Assembly: GCA_949752745.1 (NCBI GenBank)
Contig: OX457033.1
Coordinates: 20,303,066 to 20,367,065 of the forward strand
Length of the DNA stretch: 64,000 nucleotides
Direction of reading: 5' to 3'
Source of the DNA: Protula sp. h YS-2021
Taxonomy: Eukaryota > Annelida > Polychaeta > Sabellida > Serpulidae
Part shown: positions 24,909-38,100 of the stretch, piece by piece
How positions within the stretch are numbered: the stretch's first letter is position 1
How the letters are laid out: every line of letters begins with the position of its first letter
Translations under genes and position numbers: made by a program
The notes under the pieces: model-generated
The model's input: only the letters and a program-made list of their open reading frames with translations
What the model was told of the DNA's origin: nothing
Database searches by the model: none

Positions 24909-25973
24909 TTTCTGTAATAGGCCCTAAATTAAAACTGCCGCCCAGCTGTTTCCCTATATGACGGCAATGGCTAGCCCTTACCCGGCCGGTCGCGTGTAGA
25001 TATCCACTCGTGTGTCCGTCTTTGCTTCAACAGACTCGATGATGCGATGGAATCCAAGTTCCACATGGTTTCCTTTCTTCTGATCGGTCATTAGGCATCC
25101 CCACTCGGAACCGCCCACTACCAGGTCACCTGACTGCCACTCGTCTGCTGACGTCACGTTGTCAAGGGCAACCAAAATCACGTTGTCTTTACACAATAAA
25201 CGCTGGAAATGAATTTTTATTAGGAATCAGTTGCTGTACCAATGAAATAAAAGAAAAGGATAATTATACCGTATTTAAACATATGGCCTCTACTTCCAAA
25301 AGCATCTCAGTTCGATTATCCACCGTTAATAACTGTGCATTGTTATATATCAACTAAGTAATCGAAAAATGTTGTTTTCTTTATTTTACATATTTTGTTT
25401 AAGTTCACAAATTGGTCAACGACATCTTGCATTTTTAAGAAACTGTTCCTCCAGACAATTGGTCCCTTTACAACGTTAAAGTAACGTCGCTTGATAACGT
25501 CGTAATAACATCAAAATAACGTCGGCGTTACGACGTAAATGCTTGTTTTCAACTTGCGAATTTGCTTAGGATTAGCTTAAGCACTATACATCAGAACATG
25601 ACATTAATCTTCAACGTTGCATCATCACGGTATTGAGAATTTAAACTAAGCAAATCCGTTGGCCGTTCACACTGCCGATATGCTTCGGATTTACTTATCC
25701 AGGCGGGATTAGTTGATACTAAGTATGTGCTTGTTATACTGCAGGTTTGCTCAGGGATTGCTAAGCTAATCCTAAGCAAATCCATAGTATCTATACGAAC
25801 AATAAGGTTCTTTCAATGACCTTGACTCCATTTTCTTCCTTCAGCACAACCATGTTCCGCAGCAAGCCGTGACTTTTCAAGGTCACTTCGTCCGTGTGTA
25901 GTTCATGCTGGAATCTGCGTGCTGACGACACCGCCAAAACGAGGCTGACGACAACTATTTGATAAATACTCAT
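22024..25973 (-). CDS. Secreted/membrane-anchored proprotein, complete (7 exons), unrecognised family
   Basis: Exons, in transcript order: 25797-25973, 24982-25202, 23728-23977, 23325-23557, 22914-22962, 22462-22708, 22024-22238. Phases match at all six junctions, giving 463 aa and a TAA stop. Residues 1-18 are a clear signal peptide (MSIYQIVVVSLVLAVSSA). A polybasic SHRRRRRSIV near residue 160 is a textbook proprotein-convertase site, so the precursor is probably cleaved in the secretory pathway. Several NxS/T sites follow. Residues around 325-395 look beta-rich (WISIPLVPEIEMKLVPKF). The last 25 residues are almost all Val/Leu/Ile (VLVLLIITIIFIVIIIMI) and could form a transmembrane anchor, but they are encoded by a GAT/ATC-rich simple repeat, so an alternative end is possible. 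I do not recognise the family. It lies directly upstream of the Hedgehog-like gene on the same strand. Confidence 0.8.
23269..23335 (-). repeat. 12-bp tandem array of perfect splice donors
   Basis: On the gene strand the unit is GTAAGTACTGTT. Five GTAAGT donors are spaced exactly 12 bases apart (23271, 23283, 23295, 23307, 23319). The first follows the exon at 23325-23557, which itself ends in ACTGTT. The coding frame past the first donor reads CTG TTG TAA, so use of any later copy would truncate the protein. Confidence 0.9.
24235..24460. repeat. ~24-bp minisatellite
   Basis: About nine imperfect copies of CTATAGAGAACCCCTAAGTG ACC, lying in the intron between the exons at 24982-25202 and 23728-23977. 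No coding value. Confidence 0.8.
25557..25785. mobile_element. Small foldback element beside a first-exon donor
   Basis: GGATTTGCTTAGGATTAGCTT at the right side (reverse strand) is matched in inverted orientation by ATTTGCTTAGGATTAGCTTA at the left. The element fills the intron immediately after the first exon of the 463-aa gene, ending about 10 bases from its donor. Confidence 0.6.
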
Positions 25974-25999
25974 CTCAACCCTGAAATTGTGGTTTCCCT

Positions 26000-26880
26000 G
26001 CTACAATATTTTGCATGTTTTTCCTTTATATGTTTACTTATTCTTTGTTGTTGTGCTTTTCTTAGCGTTGAAGTAATTTTATTCTATTTCTTTGCTTTTT
26101 TTAAGATGGCTTAAGAAGTTTTATACAATTTTTTTTTAAATAGCGAAACTCAATTTTCCTGGGGTTGTCAAAGCGGGTGTGGCCAACCCTACAGAGCAAA
26201 TGCAACAACAAAATGATTAAAAGAATAGTTATTGGTATTAATATTCAACCACAACATTTTCATGCACAATTTAGATTGAATCTGTTGCTTGAGGCTACCG
26301 TGTGGCCGGAGAACAAAATTAAAAACTCACCATACGGAAAATCCTTATCCTTTCAATTATCATGTATTTCTGCTGTGTTTTCTTTGCGACCTTATTCGTT
26401 AACACTTCCTCTAATATTAATCTATTTTTTGTATATAAACTCCGGAGGTCGTGATGTTGTTTAGATTATTTTATTTTTATCAATATGGGCATTTGTCACA
26501 TGAAGTAGCTTCAAGTACGATAAATAATAATCTTATCTTGACAAATGCTATACATATCGGCAGGTGACCTAATCTAGAACTAGCAAAACAAACACATGAT
26601 AGAGAGGATAGAGAGAACAAATTAATCTTTATCACGGATGGGTATTAACTTCTTAATCTTGTTTATATGCCTCCGTGCTGTTGATCAAAGTTTTTTATAT
26701 ACAGGTGAGTGGAGTGCTCACCAATTGCCGTTGTTACATAGCAGCTGACCTCTGGACAACGCAATGTGTTAGTGTATTATCACAAAGCGGATGGAGTTTC
26801 TGTCTTTCAGTGAAAATACTGTTTTCGGTCAATCCACAGTAGATCGACGGTACAAAATGACTTTATGCAAAACAGACCGA
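26000..26880. other. Upstream region of the 463-aa gene
   Basis: AT-rich, with no exon recognised. It should contain the promoter of the minus-strand gene starting at 25973. Confidence 0.4.
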
Positions 26881-27500
26881 ACCACCGTGGAGGTTGGCGG
26901 TTGGACAGCAGTACCGTGGAGGTTGGCGGTTGGACAGCAGTACAGTGGAGGTTGGCGGTTGGACAGCAGTACCGTGGAGGTTGGCGGTTGGACAGCAGCA
27001 CCGTGGAGGTTGGCGGTTGGACAGCAGCACCGTGGAGGTTGGCGGTTGGACAGTAGTACCGTGGAGGTTGGCGGTTGGACAGCAGTACCGTGGAGGTTGG
27101 CGGTTGGACAGCAGCACCGTGGAGGTTGGCGGTTGGACGGCAGTACCGTGGAGGTTGGCGGTTGGACAGCAGTACCGTGGAGGTTGGCGGTTGGACAGCA
27201 GCACCGTGGAGGTTGGCGGTTGGACAGCAGTACCGTGGAGCTTGGCGGTTGGACAGCAGCACCGTGGAGGTTGGCGGTTGGACAGCAGCACCGTGGAGGT
27301 TTGCAGTTGGACAGCAGCACCGTGGAGATTGGCGGTTGGACAGCAGCACCGTGGAGGTTTGCAGTTGGACAGCAGCACCGTGGAGATTGGCGGTTGGACA
27401 GCAGCACCGTGGAGGTTGGCGGTTGGACAGCAGCACCGTGGAGATTGGCGGTTAGACAGCAGCACCGTGGAGGTTGGCAGTTGGACAGCAGCACCGCATT
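26881..27500. repeat. 29-bp G-rich minisatellite, ~21 copies
   Basis: The unit is ACCGTGGAGGTTGGCGGTTGGACAGCAGT-like (consensus core GGAGGTTGGCGGTTGG). Because 29 is not a multiple of 3, all frames on both strands stay open and cycle through the same peptides; these frames are not genes. Variants GGAGATTGG, GGAGCTTGG and GGTTTGCAG cluster toward the right end. Confidence 0.95.
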
Positions 27501-28099
27501 TACATACATAAGGCCGTGCAGATACAGTATAACCCATGGAAATGTGTTGTACAGAATGTCGTGCCAAGGTGTGGTCCATCTTTTTTTCTCACTTAACACA
27601 CCTCTTACTGCTACTTCAGTAGATAAAATCATACTGTATTTTATACGAACAGTTTAAACGTCTTTTTGTTTGATTTATAAGCAAAACCTTTGACGTATGA
27701 TAACACAGCCCCCCCCCCCCCCACGATGTTTTCCGCCATAAACATTTTCACTACTCCAGAACAAAGTTAATAAATAAATAGAAACTTTCCAAAAAAGTCA
27801 CTTTCACTTTAATATGCCCGGTGCTAAATAAAGTTTTAGCATGGAAAGTTCGGACAGAAAAATAATAATTATGAATTTACGGTAAAAGCGGAAAGCGTTT
27901 TTTTAAGCTGAACCGACTTATTTACGATAGGTCAAATTTCTTGCCAAAGTAAAATAAAATGGAGAGGTTTTGGGCTGGGGAATGGAATGGGTAACTGCAT
28001 GAGACAAGGCACATTTGACCGAACACAATAACACACGTTCCTCACGCAGTAACAGTATAATTAAATAAAAACGGTTTTGATTTTTATTTCCTTATTCCT

Positions 28100-28430
28100 T
28101 GTGAGTTTCTGGAAGGAGGGGGCATTTACATAGCAACTGGTTACCATGCGTGTCCGTGACTTTTTAAAGCGACCCCAAATGCGAAGTTCTATTTTTGTTA
28201 AATAATACCCCATTTTGTAACCAAACGAAGACTGTAATTTCGAAATAACCCCCTTTGATGGAGAAACACTGAGTCCTGAATGAAAATGACTCCCCCCTCT
28301 TTTTAAACGAAATTGGCACCCCGCTCGGACCCCGTCTGGCCTCAAAATCACCCTCTTTTTCTGACCCCCTTTATGAGGACACGGATGGCAATACATATGA
28401 TACAAAGTGGCCCCCATTATTGTGAGTTAG
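28100..28430. repeat. Degenerate interspersed repeat, copy 1
   Basis: Contains GTTACCATGCGTGTCCGTGA, runs of CCCC-TTT blocks and GCACCCCGCTCGGACCCCGT. It shares this order of blocks with 30170-30480 and, inverted, with 40740-41170. Confidence 0.6.
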
Positions 28431-28665
28431 AACCACAGGTTTTTCCCTACCATCATCCATTTATGAATATGCATGAGCTGATCATCTAAGTCTACTTATG
28501 CATTTGTAGGTTTTTCATGTTACAATAACAGCAACCATTTACTATAAACAAATTTGCAATAAACAAAGAACACACATACAGTGTGAACAGTTTTCAAAGT
28601 GATAATGAAATGCAAAGTTTTATTTTCGCACAGTTAAAATTTTAAAAATCAAAATCAACCAAGAT

Positions 28666-28671
28666 TTTATT
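28666..28671 (-). promoter_or_regulatory. Candidate polyadenylation signal AATAAA
   Basis: AATAAA on the gene strand about 105 bases after the TAA stop of the SLC5 gene. Confidence 0.5.
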
Positions 28672-28775
28672 ATAAGGTGACTGCTAGATTTATCATTTGT
28701 GTTTTAATTAAGTTAAATGTCTTTGATTTGCTTAAAAGCAATGCAAATTTCATTTGCAGCTTTTCACTGAAGTTA

Positions 28776-31700
28776 TTATGAGAAGTAACCCCAAACATAC
28801 GCAGCACAGACCATCAACAAAATGGCCGCTGCATTTGTTACGTTCCGCCATATTGGTTTTTCAGTAATATCAATTTTTAATGGTTTCTCCTGACAGGGGT
28901 TAGTTCTATGTTTTAGTTGTTGGTCTATTCCACAGATCCAATTGAGAGATTTCCTGTACCAGGGTAGCTTCTTATAATCTAAAACATAACAATAAGTACG
29001 ATTCTTAGGTTTTAGCCAATAACAAAAAAAGGAAAGAGGACAATTTGTCTAAAATTGTTCCAATACTTCACGAAATGCTGTTTTAGGGGTCAAATTAACA
29101 GCGCAAAAATAATTCCAAAAAGATAAAAAAAAAACACCTTCTTCAGTTAATATTTTATCCCCGAGATCCCCCGGCGTTTGCTTTGACGACACTCTGTCAC
29201 AGCTACCAGACATAAGGTGAGTGTTTATTTTTGACATTTCTGTTGTTTCAGCATCACGTGATTGAGCAGCCTTGGTATTTCCAGTGACGTCATCTTCGCT
29301 TTCACAGACTGGCACGTGTGTCGCCGAGTTCTGCATGTGTGATAATTCGCTATCTTTGAGATTTTTATCGTTGTCGAATGTGGCGTGTCTTGTCCAGTAT
29401 GTCAGTCTATGCAGCTGAAAAAAATGTCATTAATTTGTCATTAACTTGTCAATGTTAACTGGTCAATTAATATTGCATCTATGTGTAAAATGAACGTCAC
29501 TTGAGTTATGTAAGAAAGCATATATTGACTTATTTCAGTCAACATGAAGATCTCATTGACCACCTGCGAAAATATTGACTTCAAGACCAGCAAAAATTTT
29601 CGTTTTGACCTTGAAATAAAGTCATATTACTCAAGCAAGGAACCAGAAGGGATGTAATTTGGATAATTCCAAAGTCTGGGGTTAAATAGGAACTGCTGGC
29701 AGTCGCTTATTGCAGCTGTTGGATTACATATTTATTTATTGTAAAGCATATGTCTGTGCTGATCACATGATATACCTATTACATTATGTAATAAAATGAT
29801 TGATTCGATGGACTACTTCTAGCATCCTTTAAAACGCAGCACTTATGTGTGATACACTGTTTCCATCGAGCACTAACACCGAGCACTGAGCATTATGCCT
29901 AAGTACTGAGGATGACTTACATGTTGTGCGGACAGCGGCTGCGTGCACAGACTTATGACCACGCAAATGGCAGCTGTCCACAGAAAGAGGAATATGGCGA
30001 AGTAAAGGTAGTGAAAGTGCTTAACGACAGCCGGCCTCATGTCCTCATCCCCGCTCCAGCAGCTGGGAGGTTGGTAGAGGAACTCCAGCACAAAACGGAT
30101 GGCGCCCACCAGCAGACCCGCCATCAGTGCCCAGAAGGCGCCCTGAAATAGCACCACTCAACCGGAAATGAGTCCCGGGGGGAGGGGGGAGAGACTCAAG
30201 TACCACCTGGTCACCATGCGTGTCCATGACTATTAAAAACCACCCAAAAACGCGGAGTGCTGGTTTTGAAATAACACTCCCTTTTTTAACCAAATCCGAA
30301 ATAATCCCCCTTTTAAGGGGAAGGCAGAGTACTTAATGAAAATTACCCCCTTTTTATAGAGAAATTAGCACTCCGCGCGGGCCGTGTCTGGCCTGAAAAT
30401 TACCCCCGCCCCCTTTCTCCGTGTTTTTTTTTTTTTTTTGGACAGGCACGGTAACACATTTCATACCAATTGCCCCTAGCAAATAATTGCCGTAGTCGAA
30501 TTCCCATTCAACCAATTCATACAGTTTTCTGTGTCAGTTCAAAGTTGCTCTAACTCGATATTATCGTGATAGGCACAAATTTTGCGTTATTTCAATTCCT
30601 TCGAGTTCGGTGGTAATTTTTTCACGGCTGGCCGAAACACTCCATGGGCGTTAATTTTGAGTTCGATATAAGGTTATTTAATCCAATGTGTTCACTTGGC
30701 AATGGAAATTGGAGTGAACGCCAATCTCCTGCTTACCATCCCTGCCGGATTCGAACCCTGGACCTTGCGATTGCCTGACCAATATTATAAGCCGGCTAAC
30801 TTGCCACACCATTTGTGGATCGATTTCCCTTTTTCAGCTTCCTCACCTTTTCGTTTGTTCTTTTCCAGAATATAGCCAGCAGGTAGACAGCGCATATGGG
30901 AGGCTGTAGAAAACTGGAGACGGTCATAATGTACACGAACAGCTGACTGCCTTGTGACGCCTTGACGATGGGGATCCACGCGATGCTCACAGCTACCAGC
31001 GCCACTACACATGTCCTACACGAGCGCACATTACGTCATAACTGGTCTGTATGAGGACGCAAACCATGGCATAACACGAGAGAAAACCGCAACTCAAAAG
31101 ACCGGAGCCTTGCAGGCAAGCATACTTATTTTTGTTAATTTACTAATTTTAGCCTTGATTTGTCATAAGCGTTGTATGGGAAAACGGGTACGAAATATGA
31201 ATCTGGGTAAGAAATGCATCGAGAATGAAGTAAGCTTAGTAAAAAGATTATTTGAAATAAAATTCTGCGCTTTTTTAGGGTACTAAAAGCACAACTTCCG
31301 CTGTAAAGAATGCCGGCATGTTCTGCAACCAACGCCCCCCCCCCCCCTTACGAAAATAATGGCGAGAAAATGATTACGCATGACTTGAGAACCACACCGG
31401 AAGCATCGGATTAGAATTAAGACCACCCCCAGACAGGTCACATTTTTCCGTCCAAAAGTGGTCTCATTTGGTGGGGGGGGGGAGGGGGTTCTGGTTTACT
31501 TCAGCTTTACCGCCCCACGATGAGCAGTTCTATATCGGTTGCTTGGCGACGGATCTTCTTCCACAGGTCAATGGTAAAGATGGTGCTGCTGCTGTTGAAG
31601 ATGGAGGTGAGGGAACTCATGAGGGCGCTCAGCATCACTGCTAGCATTATACCACGTGCACCTTCAAAGGTCACAAACAATCCACGCGTAATACATTGTT

Positions 31701-34700
31701 ATACAGGATGAGATACCAAGATCCAGCAGAACCCCAGAATTAGATACCAAGATACAGCAGAACCCCAGGATGAGATAACAAGATAAGCAGAACCCCAGGA
31801 TGAGATACCAAGATACAGCAGAACCCCAGGATGAGATAACAAGATACAGCAGAACCCCAGGATGAGATACCAAGATGCAGCAGGACCCCAAGATAAGATA
31901 ACAAGATACAGCAGAACCCCAGGATTAGATACCAAGATACAACAGAACCTCAGGATGAGATACCAAGGTACAACAGAACCCCGGGATGAGAGACCAAGTT
32001 ACAGCAGAACCCCAAGATAAGATAACAAGATAAAGCAGAACCCAGGAAAAGATTCCAAGATAGAGCAGAAGCCCAAGATAAGATAATAAGATACAGCAGG
32101 ACCCCAAGATAAGACACCAAGATACAGCAGAACCCAGGATGAAATAGCAAGTTACAGCAGAACCCCAAGATAAGATACCAAGATACAACAGAACCCAGGA
32201 TGAGAGACCAAGATAGAGCAGAACCCCAGGATTAGATACCAAGATACCGCAGAACCCTAAGATGAGATAACAAGATACAGAAGAACCCCAGTATGAGATA
32301 CGAAGGTAAAGGAGAACCCCAGGATAAGATCGCCCGGAATTAAAACACTTTTCGCTAGTCCAACTTTAGTTCAATCCCAATAGAGAGAATCTAGAATAAG
32401 GATCAACCCGGAATTAAATTAATTCTGACCAGTCTCAAAGGTGGTTTTATTTTCGGGGTTCTGGTGTATTAAAGGAATGTCACGCGGAAACAATGTAAAC
32501 TAAATTTCCTTTCAAGATAAATCTACGATAGCATCAATTCAGGTCTCTTTGATGCTCCCCGGTGGGCATTACATTGGGAACTAGCATTAGGTAAGTGATA
32601 TTTTAACACTCACCCGTAGGCATGATGTTGAGCACTAGCATTGGGTAAGCGATGTTTGAGCAACCGTTTTGACTTCCACACACTTGCTCACAAACAGCGG
32701 GATCAACACAAGCAACCTCATCTATAAATGCATATTTTGTTAACAAATCATTCCCTCTTCTCTCCGTTAAATTGTATTTACCAATAAATAAATCAGAGAC
32801 AGAATGTAATTTTTACAGAATTAGCAGTTTTATAAACAGACAATTTATAAGCTCTGCATATTTCGGAAAAAACCGGATTAGTCCAGTGTAACAAATGTCA
32901 GTTTTTGTTCAGTCTTCTTACTTACCAGGAAACAAGATGCGAGCGACCATGCCGGGAAATACAATGATGAAGAGAGGGAGGAATTTGAGACACCCGCACA
33001 AGATACATCCAGCTTTGGAATGACTGTAATTCTTTCCTGCCAGCGTCCTTTGGACAATCACCTGTAGGAGATGAAATGACGACAGTATTCTTGCGGACAC
33101 GTTTATGCAATGCATTGTGGGTAACTGAGTGATAATTGTGAGCGATAATTGGAGTTAATCGCACTGTTTTATACGAATACAAATTCTTCGATATTTAAGC
33201 TAAGTAGTAAAATTTTTTCTAAACGGTAAAAACTATTTAAAGACCTAACTTCCTGGCATGTGACAAGTAGGCCAAAATGTATGCAATGGGCCCAGAACAA
33301 GAAAACTACCCTGTTATATTTGGTATAAAACAATGAGAAACTGCGTTTGGCCCCGACGCAAGCACTGACACGATCACGTGATCAAAAATGTTAATTCTCA
33401 TTGGTGAATGTAAAGTTGTGACGTGAACTTGTCCTCAAGAATGACGTTATATCGCCCATTCAACTGAAATGCAATATTACGAGTCCTTGCCCCTGCGGTC
33501 CAAAACCCGAGGGGGGAAACATGGTATCATGTGTGTTACCTTGGAAATAAGGAATATTGTTGTGTTTCAGTAAATTTATCTTCATTGTAATTTATTTGCA
33601 TTGTCCTCTGCGTATTTGATTTAATATTCTGACAATTTTTATAACCCATACACGAGCTTTCAATTAACAACTCCATCCCCCTTCCCCCGCCCAGCCATGA
33701 TACTTTACCCTCACCTGGTCTGCACACCAGTACCACACTGAATTGAGCGTCAACCCAACGATGCCTGGCCACGGTATGTCCGCGTTGACGGGGTCTCTCA
33801 TCAGGTTATAATAATCATCCCGCGGGTATCCGCACGTATCATTTGAGTGCCAGGTAGTGTTGGGTACTGCAAGTGGGTACTTGCTGTAAACACCGCTCAG
33901 GCCTCCTACTTCATGCAAACCTACGCCATACAACGCTAATGTCCATGACGTCAATGTCACCAACCAACATGCATCAGATGTGCTTCTTCAAATGTTAGAT
34001 ATTTTGACCATAATTGAACTGTGAATAATTTTTTGTTCATTTGCAGTTCCATGCAATTCATTTTAGCCAACGCAGAAAACTACTACCAGAGGGTAGTGAT
34101 GTCATTGCGAACTTCGCACTTGTGAAGCCGCTCCTATAGACGTTCGGAGGACCCCGGAGCTGCGTTACCCCAAACAGAGCATTGGCTCTGATGACTACGG
34201 CGTGAAACTCTAAGTTTGCTTTACTCCTCGTTTCTTCACGGGTCAGTCACAACAGACTGGCCGTGTTTTGTGAGGAGACCAAATGATGAAGCCCAGTGCA
34301 CAACAAAATTAAATTTGCTGAAATCGATATAGGTAAACCGACCCTGGGACAGACATGATCCCGGCTTGAACCCATTGCTTTCGCTTATTTGCCAAACAAA
34401 ACTGCTGCAAAGTATTTAATCTTTGTACAGGGTCTAAAACGCGATTTTAAAATTTAAAACAGTCATAAAAAGATTAGAATTTAAGAAAAGATACCTAAGC
34501 CCATGAGAACTAGTGCCCCAACAACCATAATGCAAGTCTGTATAAAATCCGTCCATATCACCGCCGTCAGTCCACCTAAACGAAGCACAACTATAATCAG
34601 TGACTTCACTGCATAACCTTTTTCTAAAATTCAAATGTACTGTCAACCCTGGCTTGATCCTCCATTCTATTGCTCTTTTAATACTGTGGAGTAGGACTAG

Positions 34701-35095
34701 GATTTATATGACGTTTTAATGTGGACTATATTTGGTGAGCAAAGCTACAAATACAATATTCTATCTTGTCATGTGACTTGACAGAAAAACTTACCGGTGA
34801 TAGTGAACAGAGCGGCGATAAAGAGAAGCATGCCGACGGCGATGTACATGTTAAACCCGAGGGCTTGCTCTATAAATATAGCACCGGCAAATAAGTCCGC
34901 CTAAAATATAAGTTAAATAATTCCACTAAAATAAAAATTTAAAATTTAAAAACTCACACAACAAAGATAAAAATAAAATAAAATGCCACAAAGATCGAAC
35001 GAACAACCCAACTGTAAAATAAACCCAATGGAACTATCGCATAAAGGCTTCAAGCAGACTGAGAAAAATATGAAAACAAGAAGATTCCTTACCCC

Positions 35096-35175
<80 letters not shown>

Positions 35176-38100
35176 TAATTATTATTCAAATTTTACTGAT
35201 TTAAATACAGTGTTGGAAATGGAAAGGTGTTTGAAAAAATCCAATTATGCCAATATCAAAACCATTTTAATTCAAAAGATGGACAAGCGAAAGTCAAGAA
35301 CATTTCTACTCACTGATATTTTCGTGAAGACGTACATGAGGAGTGACAGAACGGCGAGGTACATCTGGATGCGTTCACCACCAAACCGCTTCTTCATATA
35401 TTCCGGTACGGTGTAAATACCGGACGCCACATATACTGGTACAAACAGCCATCCCAGCATCAGTAAAACGTAGACTGCCTAATGTGAAATTTTGTGGTTT
35501 TTTTATATGATGTATTTTTGTATGCCACTTTATTGTAAAGTATATAGATTTTGTAAACCAAATGGTTTGCACAAAATGAATAATTTTGTTGTTGAGCGTA
35601 AAGGAAGTGGCTACTCTTGGGCCACTAAAAGTGGTTCACAAGCTCATACTATCATCTTACACAAAGCGATTCACCAAATTCTTTACTTCAACTCAAAACG
35701 TTCACAAAACTCTTGCCTTCGGCTCGCAAAAGGCCAATTCACAAAGCTTTTGCCTGATGCTCTAAGAAAGCCAATACACTTGCTTCATCTTAAAGCAGTT
35801 CACAAATCTTGTCCCTTAGACTCGCAAAATCCTGACTCACAAAGCTCTTACCTTGAACTCTTCCAAAGCGCCGCATAAAGCCCTGACGCACACCTCTGAT
35901 TGCACAGGCTCTATATACTCAACCAAAACAAGAAAAAAAAAACAATATACGGGCCATTCAAGTCAACACATAGCTCTTACATTTAGCTCGTATACGGCGA
36001 TGCCTATCCCGGCCTCTGCACCACTTCCTGCCAAACCCACGAAGTGCAAACTCCCCACGTTACTGGCAAAGAGCGACGACCCCAACTGTAAAAAAGAGGC
36101 ATAGATGGTTAGAGAGATCGTGTTCGCCAAAAAATTTGGCATATTTCGTAATCTGATATACTTCAAGGTACTTGATCCTCGTCATAATGTATTGGCCTTT
36201 GTGTACACAACTCATCATAGCAAATCTTCATTGAGCTGTTTTAGTTTTTTTCGATTATTTCAGTATTACTCGTGTAATTCAGCACTTGGTGAATTTAGAA
36301 TTTTCTAAATGAAAGCAAATGCTATATATAAGCTTGAGCCGGATTGCAAATGATTAACATGAGCTTACTAAGATCCAATGCATGTTTCTTCCGGCCAAGA
36401 AGTAGCCGCCCACACTGCCCCTGTTTTTCCGCGATGTCTACAACGCAAACACAATCTTGACGTCATCAAAATATATACATCCACATACAGATGGACCAAA
36501 GGTTATAGCGGAGAAGATTTTTATCAAACTCTAAGTCTGCAAATTAAAAAAAAAAACTGTATGAAAGAAGCAAACTCCACGTAACAACGCTTCTTAAAGT
36601 ACATTACAAATATTCTTTTCTGTGAATTTCTGGTAAAACACTCCAAAGTAGCAGGTAAATTATCAGAATGGCTTCATCTTTGACGATTATTCGAAAACGA
36701 TGATTAAGGGACATACCCACATATATTGGATATCTAAAGCTTAAATCTATACATGAAGCAACACACAGGATATATTTGTACACTTCACACAGCTTTTTTA
36801 ACCTTGAAGGTGAAGGTCAATCAAAGATTTATTGCACCTTGCAGCATTTTAGAACTCAGAACTTCTTTTCAAACTTCAACCTGTCTATTTTGTAGCGTGC
36901 AATATTAGTTCATAACCTTAAGCTCGACCTCAAACCAAGGATCAAAGATTAAAACCAAGGATCAAGGATTAAAACCAAGGATCAAAGATTAAAACCATCT
37001 TGAGGATGTATTGTGACACATTGATATAATAAACTTCTAACACTAAAATATGTGATCCTGACACTGACCCGGGCATCAGGACTAAGGAAAAAGCAAAGGT
37101 ATCCCTGAAACTTCCACTGACTTTTTTATTCTTGTCTCATGCTCTAATTTCGGTCTCTTTTTGCAAAATATTGTGTGCAGTTTTACAAAAATACAAAGAT
37201 TACTTAGAGTTCCAAGTGGGTAATTCTATGAAAGGTACAGCAATGTTTGCTCTTCTGTCAAGTGCTGAATTGAACACTAAATATGACAGCAAGGCACTGA
37301 AAAAGTCACACATACAATGGCACATATAACCTAAGTGTATGTTTTGATTTCACCGAAAGTGTTGATATCCCTTTTACTAACTTCTTTGCAGCTCTCAACT
37401 ATAAGCAATGCAATATATTTGTTTCTTTGTTTTTTGAACTCTTGGAAGGTTATCAGTAAGTGACATAATTCATGAGTTTATTCAACTCTCGGCAAAGTAT
37501 ACATTGGACTTTCCATTGTTTGGACTACATGTAAGCTTCAGAGTTTTGTACCGCCCACAACAGGTTTTCTCGCTATTTCAGGGAGGGAGGGGGATTCAGC
37601 TGAAGAACCTGTGTGTTGTGATTCGCCCACTGTGTGAGGATCTGCACAACGTACACCAGTACCCTTATGTCCAAGGCCCTTTTGTCCAAGGCCCTTCTGT
37701 CTGGATACCGGTTTGAACATCTTTTTCTTATGACTATGAGAATGACTAAACCAACTGTTTTTCTGCTTCAAGTACTCTGCACCCATATGATGTTAGACCA
37801 AAATGTACAGAAGAAATTAAGAAAGCTACTTAGTACATAGATACTTTTAAATTTAAATTTAAGTATTCAAAAGGTCATCGTAAATCATAAATATTTCTAC
37901 TTCTAAAGTTAAGACAAAGATGTTTTGAAAAAGACTTGGTACATATTTTCAACAGTTGTGATAGGCTGTCTGCACTTATAAAGTTACTTGGCACAAAGCT
38001 TTATGCTTAGTAATATGCCGTGTACTAAAGGGATAGTGATCATCCTCTACACGGCGCGTGCTGAAGTGTGTAGTGATATGACATTACTTTAATCAATTTC

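Noticed and set aside
26791..27657. Long frames (up to 288 codons) on both strands over 26.8-27.6 kb
   Set aside because: They are translations of a 29-bp minisatellite. The same peptides appear in all frames and both strands, and no splice site or conserved sequence surrounds them.
31664..32242. Minus-strand frames encoding [16 protein letters not shown] repeats
   Set aside because: They lie inside an SLC5 intron and are the translation of the 31-bp minisatellite there.
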